Shown: one piece after another, positions 7,517-14,649 of the stretch | How positions within the stretch are numbered: the stretch's first letter is position 1 | Layout: each line of letters begins with the position of its first letter | From: Mycobacterium neglectum | GTDB taxonomy: Bacteria; Actinomycetota; Actinomycetes; Mycobacteriales; Mycobacteriaceae | Assembly (NCBI RefSeq): GCF_002591975.1 | Contig: NZ_NVQE01000050.1 | Location: forward strand, 1 to 41,448 | Reading direction: 5' to 3' | Length of the DNA stretch: 41,448 nucleotides | Position numbers and translations under genes: made by a program | The notes under the pieces: generated by a model | The model's input: only the letters and a program-made list of their open reading frames with translations | Databases searched by the model: none | What the model was told of the DNA's origin: nothing

Positions 7517-8248
7517 GAGGTAGGCGGCACGAATACTGTCGTCCCCCAACAGTTCCCGTGCATCGCCGGTGCGAGTGACCTCGCCGGTCTCCAGGATGTA
7601 GGCGCGGTCGGATCGACTCAACGCCTGTTGTGCGTTCTGTTCCACCAGCAACACCGTGGTGCCTCCGGCGTTGATCTCGGCGATGATCTTGAAGATCTGC
7701 GATATGACCATCGGCGCCAAGCCCATTGACGGCTCGTCGAGCAGTAGGACCCGTGGCCGGGCCATCAGCGCACGGCCGATCGCCAGCATCTGCTGCTCAC
7801 CACCCGAAAGGGTCCCCCCGACCTGGCTGCGACGTTCCGCGAGCCGCGGAAAAGTCTCCAGAATCCAGTCAAGCCGTTGCTTGTGTTCGGCCTTGGAGTC
7901 GAACTTTCTTCCGTAGCAGCCCATTTCGAGGTTCTCGATCACCGTCATGCCCGGAAACACGCCGCGGCCCTCCGGCGCCTGCACCAAGCCGCGCGTGGCC
8001 CGCTGGTGGGCCTTGACCCTGGAGATGTCGGCACCCTCGAACCACACCGACCCCGACGTCAACGGCAGCAGGCCCGAAATCGCGCGCATCGTAGTCGTTT
8101 TGCCCGCCCCGTTGGAGCCCAGCAGCGTGACCAGCTCACCCTCCCGCACCTGCAGCGAAATACCATGCAGCGCACGGATTCGTCCATATTGCACGACGAG
8201 GTCGCGCACCTCGAGCAATATCGGCTTGTCCTCATTCGATGTCGTCAT
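7505..8248 (-). CDS. livF: Branched-chain amino-acid ABC importer, ATP-binding protein LivF
   Basis: A 247-residue ABC ATPase of the LivF type. It shows Walker A GSNGAGKTT (about 41-49), signature LSGGEQQML, Walker B VLLLDEPSMGL and the LivF-typical LAPMVISQIFKIIAEIN after Walker B. It powers import together with LivG, LivH and LivM. Last gene of the minus-strand unit; its start overlaps the end of livG by 17 bases. Its 3' end lies in the duplicated flank of the palindromic element. Which HAAT-family substrate (branched-chain amino acid, amide or urea) is transported cannot be read from the ATPase. Confidence 0.93.
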   Translation of the reverse strand: MTTSNEDKPILLEVRDLVVQYGRIRALHGISLQVREGELVTLLGSNGAGKTTTMRAISGLLPLTSGSVWFEGADISRVKAHQRATRGLVQAPEGRGVFPGMTVIENLEMGCYGRKFDSKAEHKQRLDWILETFPRLAERRSQVGGTLSGGEQQMLAIGRALMARPRVLLLDEPSMGLAPMVISQIFKIIAEINAGGTTVLLVEQNAQQALSRSDRAYILETGEVTRTGDARELLGDDSIRAAYLGVA

Positions 8249-9059
8249 CGGGCACTCCCAAATACGCCGCGATGACCTTGGGGTCCTCGCGGATCTCGGC
8301 CGGCAGGCCGTCGGCGATCTTGCGGCCGAACTCCAGCACCACGATTCGGTCGGTCACTCCCATGACCAGCCGCATGTCGTGCTCGATGAGGAGCACGGTG
8401 TAGCCGTCGTCGCGGATCTTCTGAATCAGCTCGATCAACGCGGCCTTTTCGCGTGGGTTGAATCCCGCGGCGGGCTCGTCGAGGCACAGCAGCTTCGGCT
8501 CGGTGGCCAGCGCGCGGGCAATCTCGAGCCGTCGCTGGTCGCCGTAGGGCAGGTTCTTCGCCTTCTCCTCGCCGCGATGAGCGATGCCCACGAAATGCAG
8601 CAGGGCCGCCGATCTTTCGATCGCCGACCGCTCCTCCCTGCGATGGCGCGGTGTACGCACCAGCGCACCAGGCACCGACGTGAAGTGCCGTGCGTCCGTG
8701 CCGACCATGACGTTCTCCAGCGCGGTCATCTCGCCCCACAGCCGGATGTTCTGGAAGGTGCGGGCGATTCCGCGACGGGTGATCTGGTGCCGTTTGATGC
8801 GACCCAACGGGGCGCCGTCGAACATCACCGTGCCGGACGTCGGCCGATACACGCCGGTGATGGCGTTGAAGCAAGTCGTCTTGCCCGCGCCGTTCGGGCC
8901 GATCATGCCGAGGATCTCGCCGCGCCGAATATCGAAGGTGACCGAGTCCAGCGCGGTCAGTCCGCCGAATTTCATCGTCAGATCCATTGTCTGAAGCAGC
9001 GTTTCGCCCTCGGCCACCTCGATCTCGCGGTGGACGCCTGCCAGCTCCTCGATACTCAT
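8232..9059 (-). CDS. livG: Branched-chain amino-acid ABC importer, ATP-binding protein LivG
   Basis: A 275-residue LivG-type ATPase starting MSIEELAGVHREIEVAEGE. The ATG (9057-9059) overlaps the livM stop by four bases; the frame remains open far upstream but that part lies antisense inside livM's shadow and is not coding. Walker A is GPNGAGKTT, Walker B LLCLDEPAAGFNP, and the LivG insertion region RTPRHRREERSAIERSAALLHFVGIAH precedes the signature. The signature itself is unusual (YGDQRRLEIARAL), which is normal for LivG. The protein pairs with LivF in the nucleotide-binding dimer. About 18 extra residues precede the first ABC strand. Confidence 0.93.
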   Translation of the reverse strand: MSIEELAGVHREIEVAEGETLLQTMDLTMKFGGLTALDSVTFDIRRGEILGMIGPNGAGKTTCFNAITGVYRPTSGTVMFDGAPLGRIKRHQITRRGIARTFQNIRLWGEMTALENVMVGTDARHFTSVPGALVRTPRHRREERSAIERSAALLHFVGIAHRGEEKAKNLPYGDQRRLEIARALATEPKLLCLDEPAAGFNPREKAALIELIQKIRDDGYTVLLIEHDMRLVMGVTDRIVVLEFGRKIADGLPAEIREDPKVIAAYLGVPDDDIE

Positions 9060-10261
9060 TTCGCGGACTCCTTCTCCGACGACCGCAGGTACTCGCGAGC
9101 GGCCTTGCCGTAGGCGAGCAGCTGCTGACGCGCCGGGAACAGACCCTGGGGTCGGAAGATCATCAGCGCCACGAGCGCCATTCCGAAGAACAGGTACTTG
9201 AGGTCGCCGAGGTTGATCCCGAGGAACTCGACGCCGAGTAGGCGGTTCGGCAGGTAGACGATGATGAACGCGCCGAACACCACGCCCAGCTTGTTGCCCT
9301 GCCCGCCGAGCACCACGGCGCACAGAAACAGCATCGAGTTGATGATGTTGAACGTCGGCGGTGCGACGAACTGCACCTGGCCGGCGTAGAGCGCTCCGGA
9401 CAAGCCGCCGATCGCCGCACCGATCACGAACGCCCACAGCTTGAACTTGAACGCGTTGACGCCCATCACCTCTGCCGCGTCCTCGTCTTCGCGGATGGCC
9501 ACCCAGGCCCGCCCGACTCGGCTGCGCTCGAGGTTGCCGACGAACAGCAGGATGATGACGATCATCACGATGCCCAGCCAGAACCACCAGGTGCCGTAGT
9601 TGGCATCGCCCATCGAATTCCCGCTGGAGAAGACCCCTTCGGGTAGCCGTTCGGTCTGCCCAACCCGCGGGTAGGCGACCTCGTTGAGGCCGCGGGGGCC
9701 GTTGGTGACGTCGGCCAGATTGTCGGCCAACAGTCGGATGATCTCGCCGAACCCCAGCGTGACGATGGCCAGGTAGTCGCCGCGAAGCCGCAGCGTCGGG
9801 GAGCCGAGGATCAGGCCGCTCAGCGCGGTAATGGCCATCGCCAACGGCACACACGCCAACCACGCCCAATCCTCGCTGAACCAGCCGCCGGGGCCCACCT
9901 TGTTCCAGGGGCTGTTGGGGCTGGTCAGCAGGGCAACGGTATACGCGCCGACGGCGTAGAACCCGACATAGCCGAGGTCGAGCAGACCGGTCTGGCCCAC
10001 CACGACGTTGAGGCCGATCGCGATGATCGCCACCATTGCGAACTGGGCCATCGTGCCGCCGAAGCTGATGTTCGGCGTGTTCAGGAGCGGCGGCGGGAAC
10101 AACGGCAGCAGGGCCAACAGCCCGAACCCGATGACTCCGAAACCCCACTTCTGTACCCGGGACAGCCGATCCCACCACCGACGCAGCCCGTCGCCGGGCG
10201 CCATCAACTTGTCGGACCAGGACGATGCGCGGTCCGCCTTCGGCGTCTCGTTGGCGCTCAC
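9056..10261 (-). CDS. livM: Branched-chain amino-acid ABC importer, permease LivM
   Basis: A 401-residue inner-membrane permease. A cytoplasmic N-terminal stretch of about 40 residues precedes roughly ten hydrophobic segments. The LivM signature region is present: GLNVVVGQTGLLDLGYVGFYAVGAYTVALL near residues 83-112, and a conserved cytoplasmic loop RSRVGRAWVAIREDEDAAEVMGVNAFKFKLWAFVIGAAIGGLSGALYAG that contacts the ATPase. The GTG start overlaps the livH stop by four bases (GTGA), and its own stop overlaps livG, so translation is probably coupled through the operon. Confidence 0.94.
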   Translation of the reverse strand: MSANETPKADRASSWSDKLMAPGDGLRRWWDRLSRVQKWGFGVIGFGLLALLPLFPPPLLNTPNISFGGTMAQFAMVAIIAIGLNVVVGQTGLLDLGYVGFYAVGAYTVALLTSPNSPWNKVGPGGWFSEDWAWLACVPLAMAITALSGLILGSPTLRLRGDYLAIVTLGFGEIIRLLADNLADVTNGPRGLNEVAYPRVGQTERLPEGVFSSGNSMGDANYGTWWFWLGIVMIVIILLFVGNLERSRVGRAWVAIREDEDAAEVMGVNAFKFKLWAFVIGAAIGGLSGALYAGQVQFVAPPTFNIINSMLFLCAVVLGGQGNKLGVVFGAFIIVYLPNRLLGVEFLGINLGDLKYLFFGMALVALMIFRPQGLFPARQQLLAYGKAAREYLRSSEKESAK

Positions 10262-11295
10262 GCTCTTGCCTTTCCGAGGCTTTCACCGAGTATTCCGGTC
10301 GGCCGGATCAGCAGCACCAGAACGAGGAGTACGAAGGCGACCACGTCCCGCCACTGGGTGCCGAACACCGCCTGCCCGTAGTTCTCCATGATTCCGAGTA
10401 GCAGCCCACCGAGAAGTGCACCACGCAGGTTGCCGATGCCACCGAGCACCGCGGCGGAGAATGCCTTGATACCGAGCAGGAAGCCGCCGGAGTAGATGAT
10501 GCCCTGGGGCACCTTGAGCGTGTACATCAGCGCGGCGGCACCGGCCAGCAGCCCACCGAGCAGGAACGTCGTCATGATGATGCGCTCACGCGAGACGCCC
10601 ATCAGCGTGGCCGTGGTGGGATCCTGAGCCACCGCGCGGATGCCCCGGCCGAACTTGGTCCGGTTGATCGCCATGTCGGTAAGCAGGGCGAAGATCAGCG
10701 CGGAAGCCACGATCACCAGCGTGACGTTGGAGACCGTCGCACCGAAGATGGTGAACTGAGTTTTGGGCTGCATCAAGATGATCGGCTGCTGGGCGTTGCT
10801 ACCCCCGTAGCCCGGCAGCAGTTTCGGCAGCACGAAGTGCACGAACTCCTGGAGCACGAACGACATGCCGATAGCCGTGATCAGGAATGTCAACGAGCGC
10901 GCCCCGCGTTTTCGCAGTGGCCGATAGGCGATGAACTCGAGCCCGACCGCCGCCGAACCCGACACCAGCATCGCGAAAAGCATTGCGACACCGAGGTATA
11001 GCACCGTCAGCGCGACGCCCTTCTCATAATCGTTGCCGCTCGGGGTGAAGCCCAAGATGATGTCGAGGCAGAAGTAGGCGCCGAACATGCCGAGCATGAA
11101 GATCTCGGAATGCGCGAAGTTGATCAGCCGTAGCACACCGAACACCAGCGTGTAGCCGACCGCGACCAATGCGTAGATCGCGCCCCACGAGAGACCGTCG
11201 ATCGTCAACTGCCAGAAGCCGTCTCGCAGGCCTTCGAGGTTGAAGTTGATGTTCGCGGCCACGCAGGTGTACTGATCCAGGCACTGTTGAATCAT
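10258..11295 (-). CDS. livH: Branched-chain amino-acid ABC importer, permease LivH
   Basis: A 345-residue permease with about eight to nine membrane segments. It has the LivH hallmark GLSWGAIYALVAVGYTLVFGVLRLINFAHSEIFMLGMFGAY near the N-terminus and the cytoplasmic coupling motif FGRGIRAVAQDPTTATLMGV. Start ATG 11295 has AAGGAG ten bases upstream. The first 30 residues (MIQQCLDQYTCVAANINFNLEGLRDG) form an unusual periplasmic leader with two cysteines (C5, C12), which could pair outside the membrane; I cannot tell whether it is functional. It lies 84 bases after the binding-protein gene. Confidence 0.93.
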   Translation of the reverse strand: MIQQCLDQYTCVAANINFNLEGLRDGFWQLTIDGLSWGAIYALVAVGYTLVFGVLRLINFAHSEIFMLGMFGAYFCLDIILGFTPSGNDYEKGVALTVLYLGVAMLFAMLVSGSAAVGLEFIAYRPLRKRGARSLTFLITAIGMSFVLQEFVHFVLPKLLPGYGGSNAQQPIILMQPKTQFTIFGATVSNVTLVIVASALIFALLTDMAINRTKFGRGIRAVAQDPTTATLMGVSRERIIMTTFLLGGLLAGAAALMYTLKVPQGIIYSGGFLLGIKAFSAAVLGGIGNLRGALLGGLLLGIMENYGQAVFGTQWRDVVAFVLLVLVLLIRPTGILGESLGKARA

Positions 11296-11379
11296 CCGGG
11301 GGCGGCTCCTTGCAAAATCACTGTGCTCACGAGAACGCGCCCGAGCCGTGAGGTCTCGGACGCGTCTCGATCAGCTTCC

Positions 11380-12597
11380 CTACTGAACCTTGTAGATCCA
11401 GATCAGGCTGGTGGTCAACTCACCCGTTGGTGTCCACTGGTACTGACGGGCCACGCCCTGCCCGTTGTAGGTGCGCACGAACTCCAGCAGGTCCGGACGG
11501 GTGATGGCTCCGGAGTCGATGCCCTTGAGCAGGATCGTGCCCAGGTCATAGCCTTCCGCGCTGTACGTGCCAGCCTCCTGGTTGAAGGCCTTGGAGTACT
11601 CCTCGGCGAAGGTGCCGGTGGCAGGACCGCACGGGCAGGACAGGATGGCGTCCTTCGAAGCTTCGCCGGCCTGTGCGACGAACTGGGGATCCTTGGTGCC
11701 GTCGGCACTGACGAAGGCGCCCTCGAAGCCGCCGTCCTTGAGCTGCTGAACGAAAGGCGCCGCCTCGGCGTAGTAGCCCGCGAAGAACACCGAGTCCGGG
11801 CTGGCGCCCTTGATCTGGGTCACCGCTGCGGAGAAGTCCTTGTCGCCCTTCTTCACGGAGATGTTGCAGGCCGCATCGGCAACCGGGCCGAGGGTCTCGC
11901 GCACCGCCTGTGCGAGACCGAGACCGTAGTCGGTGCTGTCATCGACCACACACACCTTTTGGTGGCTGAGCGTGTTCTTCAGATAGTTGGCGACCGACGG
12001 GCCCTGTACGCCGTCGTTGCCCAGACCGCGGAAGAACGTCCGCCAGCCATTCTCCGACAGCGTGACATTGGTGGCCGATGCGGTGGCCGCAACCAGGCCG
12101 GCCTGGTTGAACACGTCGCCGGTGGCGTTGGTCTCGCCTGAGAACGCCGGTCCGATCAGGCCGATGGTGAACGCGTCGTTGATGATCTGCGGCGCGATCT
12201 GGGTGGCCTTCTGCGGGTCGCCCTCGGTATCAAAGGTCTTCAGCTGCACCTGGCACCCCGCATTGGCGGCGTTGTGCTGGTCGACAGCCAGCTGGATGCC
12301 ATTCTTGATGTTGATCCCCAGCGCGGCGTCGGGCCCATTCAGCGCGCCGGCCATGGCCAGCGACACAGGTGGGCACTGCGCGTTTCCGTCGCCGGCAGGA
12401 TCGGCAGCCGCCTCTTCTGCGGGCGGTGGCACCTCAGCACCGTTCTCGTCGATCTGCACCTGTTCGACGATCCTCAGCTCAGTCGCCGCTTCACCGCCCT
12501 CACTGGGCTCGGATTGTTGTTGGCAGCCCGCTATGCCGAGCACAAGCAAGCTTGCGCTACCGATAGCAAATGCTTTCCGTGTCACGCTACCGCGCAC
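11380..12597 (-). CDS. livJ: Branched-chain amino-acid ABC importer, substrate-binding lipoprotein
   Basis: A 405-residue type I periplasmic binding protein (Peripla_BP_6 / LivJ-LivK type). The lipoprotein signal is clear: a hydrophobic run ending LVLGIAGC, with C25 the acylated cysteine, followed by a Gln/Glu/Ala-rich linker. The mature domain opens PPVSLAMAGALNGPDAALGINIKNGIQLAVDQHNAANAG, typical of the family. Start GTG 12597 has GGAGG six bases upstream. It is the first gene of the liv unit (binding protein, livH, livM, livG, livF). Ligand specificity is not determined; the symbol is by family position only. Confidence 0.88.
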   Translation of the reverse strand: MRGSVTRKAFAIGSASLLVLGIAGCQQQSEPSEGGEAATELRIVEQVQIDENGAEVPPPAEEAAADPAGDGNAQCPPVSLAMAGALNGPDAALGINIKNGIQLAVDQHNAANAGCQVQLKTFDTEGDPQKATQIAPQIINDAFTIGLIGPAFSGETNATGDVFNQAGLVAATASATNVTLSENGWRTFFRGLGNDGVQGPSVANYLKNTLSHQKVCVVDDSTDYGLGLAQAVRETLGPVADAACNISVKKGDKDFSAAVTQIKGASPDSVFFAGYYAEAAPFVQQLKDGGFEGAFVSADGTKDPQFVAQAGEASKDAILSCPCGPATGTFAEEYSKAFNQEAGTYSAEGYDLGTILLKGIDSGAITRPDLLEFVRTYNGQGVARQYQWTPTGELTTSLIWIYKVQ

Positions 12598-12775
12598 ACT
12601 TCACCTCCGGGTCAGTGGTTTCATCGGCGCCGGCGCCCCTGCGCAGGTCGGCGGGGGCGGCGATGCTTCGGGACGACCATAGCCAACACATGGCGGTGGT
12701 GCGCCGTGTTCACAAAGGGACCATGTCGTTTGGGTGGGTCATCGAAACAAATTGCGGGGTCGGAAACGCACATTT

Positions 12776-12810
12776 AACGGTTGGCCGGGGGAATCGCCGG
12801 TTCCACCGTT
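12776..12810 (-). terminator. Imperfect hairpin at the end of pdtaR
   Basis: AACGGT (12776-12781) pairs with ACCGTT (12805-12810), and inside it CCGG (12785-12788) pairs with CCGG (12797-12800), with small internal bulges. It overlaps the pdtaR stop codon. No T-run follows, as is common for mycobacterial terminators. Weakly supported. Confidence 0.3.
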
Positions 12811-13429
12811 ACGCGTCCTTGGGCGTGTCGAGGGTTTCGACGACCACCTCGGCGACCCGCTTCATAGTTGTCCGGCGATCCATGGCGGCACGCTGAATCC
12901 ACTTGAAAGCCTCGGGTTCCGACATCTCCTGCTTGGCTTGTAGCAAACCCTTGGCGCGTTCGACGAGCTTTCGCGTCTCCAGCCGGTCCGACAACTCGGC
13001 GACTTCTTGCTCGAGAGCAGCGATTTCGCTGAAGCGGCTCACCGCCACTTCGATCGCGGGAATGAGGTCGTTGATGTTGAAAGGCTTGACCAGGTACGCC
13101 ATGGCGCCGGCATCGCGCGCCCGTTCGACGAGCTCGCGCTGGCTGAACGCAGTCAGGATGACAATCGGTGCGATCCGCTTGCCCGCGATCTCCGACGCCG
13201 CGTCGATTCCGTCGCGACGCGGCATCTTCACGTCCATGATCACCAGGTCCGGCGTCAGACGCTCGGCGAGGTCGACGGCCTCCTGCCCGTCGCCGGCCTC
13301 ACCGACGATCTCGTAACCTTCCTCACGCAGCATCTCGGCCAAGTCCATCCGGATGAGCGCCTCGTCTTCGGCGATGAGAACGCGCCGCGGCTTCTCATCG
13401 CCGGTCGATGCCCCAGGAGCAGCTGCCAT
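12809..13429 (-). CDS. pdtaR: PdtaR, ANTAR-domain RNA-binding response regulator
   Basis: Response regulator of 206 residues (205 in M. tuberculosis, from memory). The receiver domain (about 14-130) has the acidic pair E21-D22, phospho-acceptor D66 in DLVIMDVKMP and K in YLVKPF. A short coiled coil (EIAALEQEVAELSDRLE) leads to a C-terminal ANTAR domain (LVERAKGLLQAKQEMSEPEAFKWIQRAAMDRRTTMKRVAEVV). ANTAR domains bind paired stem-loops in nascent RNA and prevent termination. Its partner kinase PdtaS is not in this window. The frame is open to 13477; ATG 13429 was chosen because MAAAPGASTGDEKPRRV matches the M. tuberculosis protein length. No good ribosome binding site precedes any candidate start, so the start is uncertain. 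Confidence 0.93.
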   Translation of the reverse strand: MAAAPGASTGDEKPRRVLIAEDEALIRMDLAEMLREEGYEIVGEAGDGQEAVDLAERLTPDLVIMDVKMPRRDGIDAASEIAGKRIAPIVILTAFSQRELVERARDAGAMAYLVKPFNINDLIPAIEVAVSRFSEIAALEQEVAELSDRLETRKLVERAKGLLQAKQEMSEPEAFKWIQRAAMDRRTTMKRVAEVVVETLDTPKDA

Positions 13430-13517
13430 GGCTGCCATTGTGGCGGTAGCAGCCGCGATCAGCGACCTCGGGGGCATCCTTTATCGTTGGAGGCCGCTGC
13501 GTTGTCGACACGCGAAC

Positions 13518-13594
13518 GCCCTCGTATCCCAATTGGCAGAGGAAACGGATTCAAAACCCGTGCAGTGTGAGTTCGAGTCTCACCGAGGGCACCA
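13518..13594 (+). tRNA. tRNA-Leu(CAA), short variable arm, CCA encoded
   Basis: A cloverleaf can be drawn. The acceptor stem GCCCTCG (13518-13524) pairs perfectly with CGAGGGC (13584-13590), then A73 and encoded CCA. The D-arm has TCC/GGA with GG in the loop. The anticodon arm is ACGGA/CCCGT with an A-C mismatch at the loop-closing pair; its loop TTCAAAA gives anticodon CAA (13552-13554). The T-arm is GTGAG-TTCGAGT-CTCAC (13567-13583). CAA reads the Leu codon TTG. The variable loop is only five bases (13562-13566), whereas bacterial tRNA-Leu normally has a long variable arm. It could be a real class-I-shaped tRNA-Leu or a degenerate tRNA; the intact stems favour a functional gene. Confidence 0.8.
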
Positions 13595-13609
13595 GGACCG
13601 AGGGCACCA
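13582..13609 (+). repeat. Tandem 13-base duplication of the tRNA 3' end
   Basis: ACCGAGGGCACCA, the last 13 bases of the tRNA including CCA (13582-13594), is exactly repeated at 13597-13609 after two bases (GG). It may be a slippage duplication or a remnant of site-specific integration at the tRNA. Confidence 0.7.
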
Positions 13610-13650
13610 CAACTGAAACCCACGGCCTTCGTGCGCAACAGCTGCGCAGC

Positions 13651-13684
13651 CCTGCTGCGGACCACCTAAGTGGCCCGCAGCAGG
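13651..13684. terminator. Strong hairpin between tRNA-Leu and the converging small gene
   Basis: Left arm 13651-13665 and right arm 13670-13684 pair over 15 positions with one A-C mismatch, around the four-base loop CTAA. It lies 56 bases after the tRNA and 11 bases beyond the 3' end of the minus-strand small gene. It is symmetrical, has no long T-run, and is placed to stop transcription from both sides. Confidence 0.7.
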
Positions 13685-13695
13685 CACCCCTCGTT

Positions 13696-13953
13696 CTAGG
13701 CTGCGCCGCTGAAGGGTCCTAGGGCGAACGGCACGTCGCGGCATCCCCCGGAGCCACCGCGACTGGCCGAGTCATCCCCGTCGGTCGGAATCATCACGCG
13801 CAGCGCGTTGACGCCTGGCGTCCGCGCATATTCGATGCGCTCATTCAATTGCCCGGTCGGCGAGAGCAAATTGCGGTCAGGCAGACGCAGGACAGTCATC
13901 GACTTGGCGGCAACCTCACATCGCAGCAATCGGTGATTCCCGACGGGCCTCAT
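13696..13953 (-). CDS. Small hypothetical protein (85 residues)
   Basis: Encodes an 85-residue polar protein beginning MRPVGNHRLLRCEVAAKSMTV. Support for coding: GGAG five bases before the ATG, GC-rich third positions in most codons, and a strong hairpin just past the stop. No membrane segment, signal peptide or known motif is seen; the C-terminal third is Gly/Ser/Asp-rich with one cysteine. The central stretch TVLRLPDRNLLSPTGQLNERIEYA could be a small folded unit. I do not recognise the family. It could be a species-restricted gene or the 3' part of an eroded one. Confidence 0.45.
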   Translation of the reverse strand: MRPVGNHRLLRCEVAAKSMTVLRLPDRNLLSPTGQLNERIEYARTPGVNALRVMIPTDGDDSASRGGSGGCRDVPFALGPFSGAA

Positions 13954-14649
13954 TACCGCTCCTAGTCCAATCTCGTTGCGAGCACATCGACGGACGATGG
14001 ATTGAAATTAGCCCATCGCTCGGGGCCCCGTACCGGTAATTGACAGAGAAGTAGAAGAATGATTGACACGTACTTGCGAACGGAAGGCCGGCGAGTTGCC
14101 GTACCGGGTTATTCGTGCATCGCGGTGCGGATTTAGCAAATTACGTAACGCAGATTCATCACGTTTGTTCAACCGCGACAAAACCATCCTTTCGGCTCTA
14201 AAACACCTGATAGTCAAGATATTACGCTGCACTCTCCCGGCGGCACCGGTGTCATCAGCCCCTTACACAGCATCGTAATTAGACCTGGCAACATACACAC
14301 AAGTAGCTTTATCCGACGCCCATATTTTCGGTACGCCATGTAACGATAAGCCGAGTTATAGGTGTCCAATTTCGGTTCCACTAACGGGCCGACGCGGGGC
14401 GTGCCACGTGCGTCCAGTACCGCGTCCGCCTACGGATCCGATAGGTGACGAGCGGCGGGACACCGGCGTCCAACCCGGACCGTCTTCACCGGGAAACTAT
14501 GCGCAGAAGCAAACGCACGGCAGCGGCCGCATTGCGGCCGCCCATCCGGGAGCAAAAGCGAGCATCCAGAAAACGAACCTTCCATCGCGTCGCCGCCGCC
14601 GCGCGAGAAAAACCGCAGGTCGCTGCCATTTCGGCAGTACGCTTTACCT
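13954..14649. other. AT-rich intergenic region between divergent genes
   Basis: About 700 bases without a convincing gene. Short frames on both strands (for example 14063-14278 on + and 14008-14232 on -) lack ribosome binding sites and mycobacterial codon use. GC falls to about 43% in 14161-14220 and 48% in 14281-14340, far below the flanking genes, and rises again after about 14390. TTGACA occurs at 14039-14044, without a matching -10. Two adjacent 8-base palindromes GCGGCCGC (14523-14530, 14534-14541) lie near the right end. It must hold promoters for the small minus-strand gene and the cyclase; low GC suggests foreign DNA or an Lsr2-bound region. Confidence 0.6.
14638..14643 (+). promoter_or_regulatory. 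-10 hexamer of the adenylate cyclase gene, leaderless type
   Basis: TACGCT is followed by six bases (TTACCT) and GTG at 14650. There is no Shine-Dalgarno before this GTG or before the ATG at 14656, which supports a leaderless start at 14650. Confidence 0.5.

Noticed and set aside
9060..10286. Long upstream extension of the livG frame
   Set aside because: It overlaps livM in another frame with Arg-rich shadow sequence; the livG start at 9059 overlaps the livM stop in the normal coupled way.
12540..12556. GCAAGCTTGC palindrome resembling a KstR2-type site
   Set aside because: The CAAG and CTTG halves lack the two-base spacer of the consensus, and the site lies inside the binding-protein signal peptide coding region.
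14008..14278. Short frames of 71-74 codons on both strands in the AT-rich gap
   Set aside because: They overlap each other, lack ribosome binding sites and do not show mycobacterial codon use.
14523..14541. Two adjacent GCGGCCGC palindromes
   Set aside because: Each is only an eight-base palindrome in GC-rich DNA, with no promoter or gene boundary at the site to give it a role.
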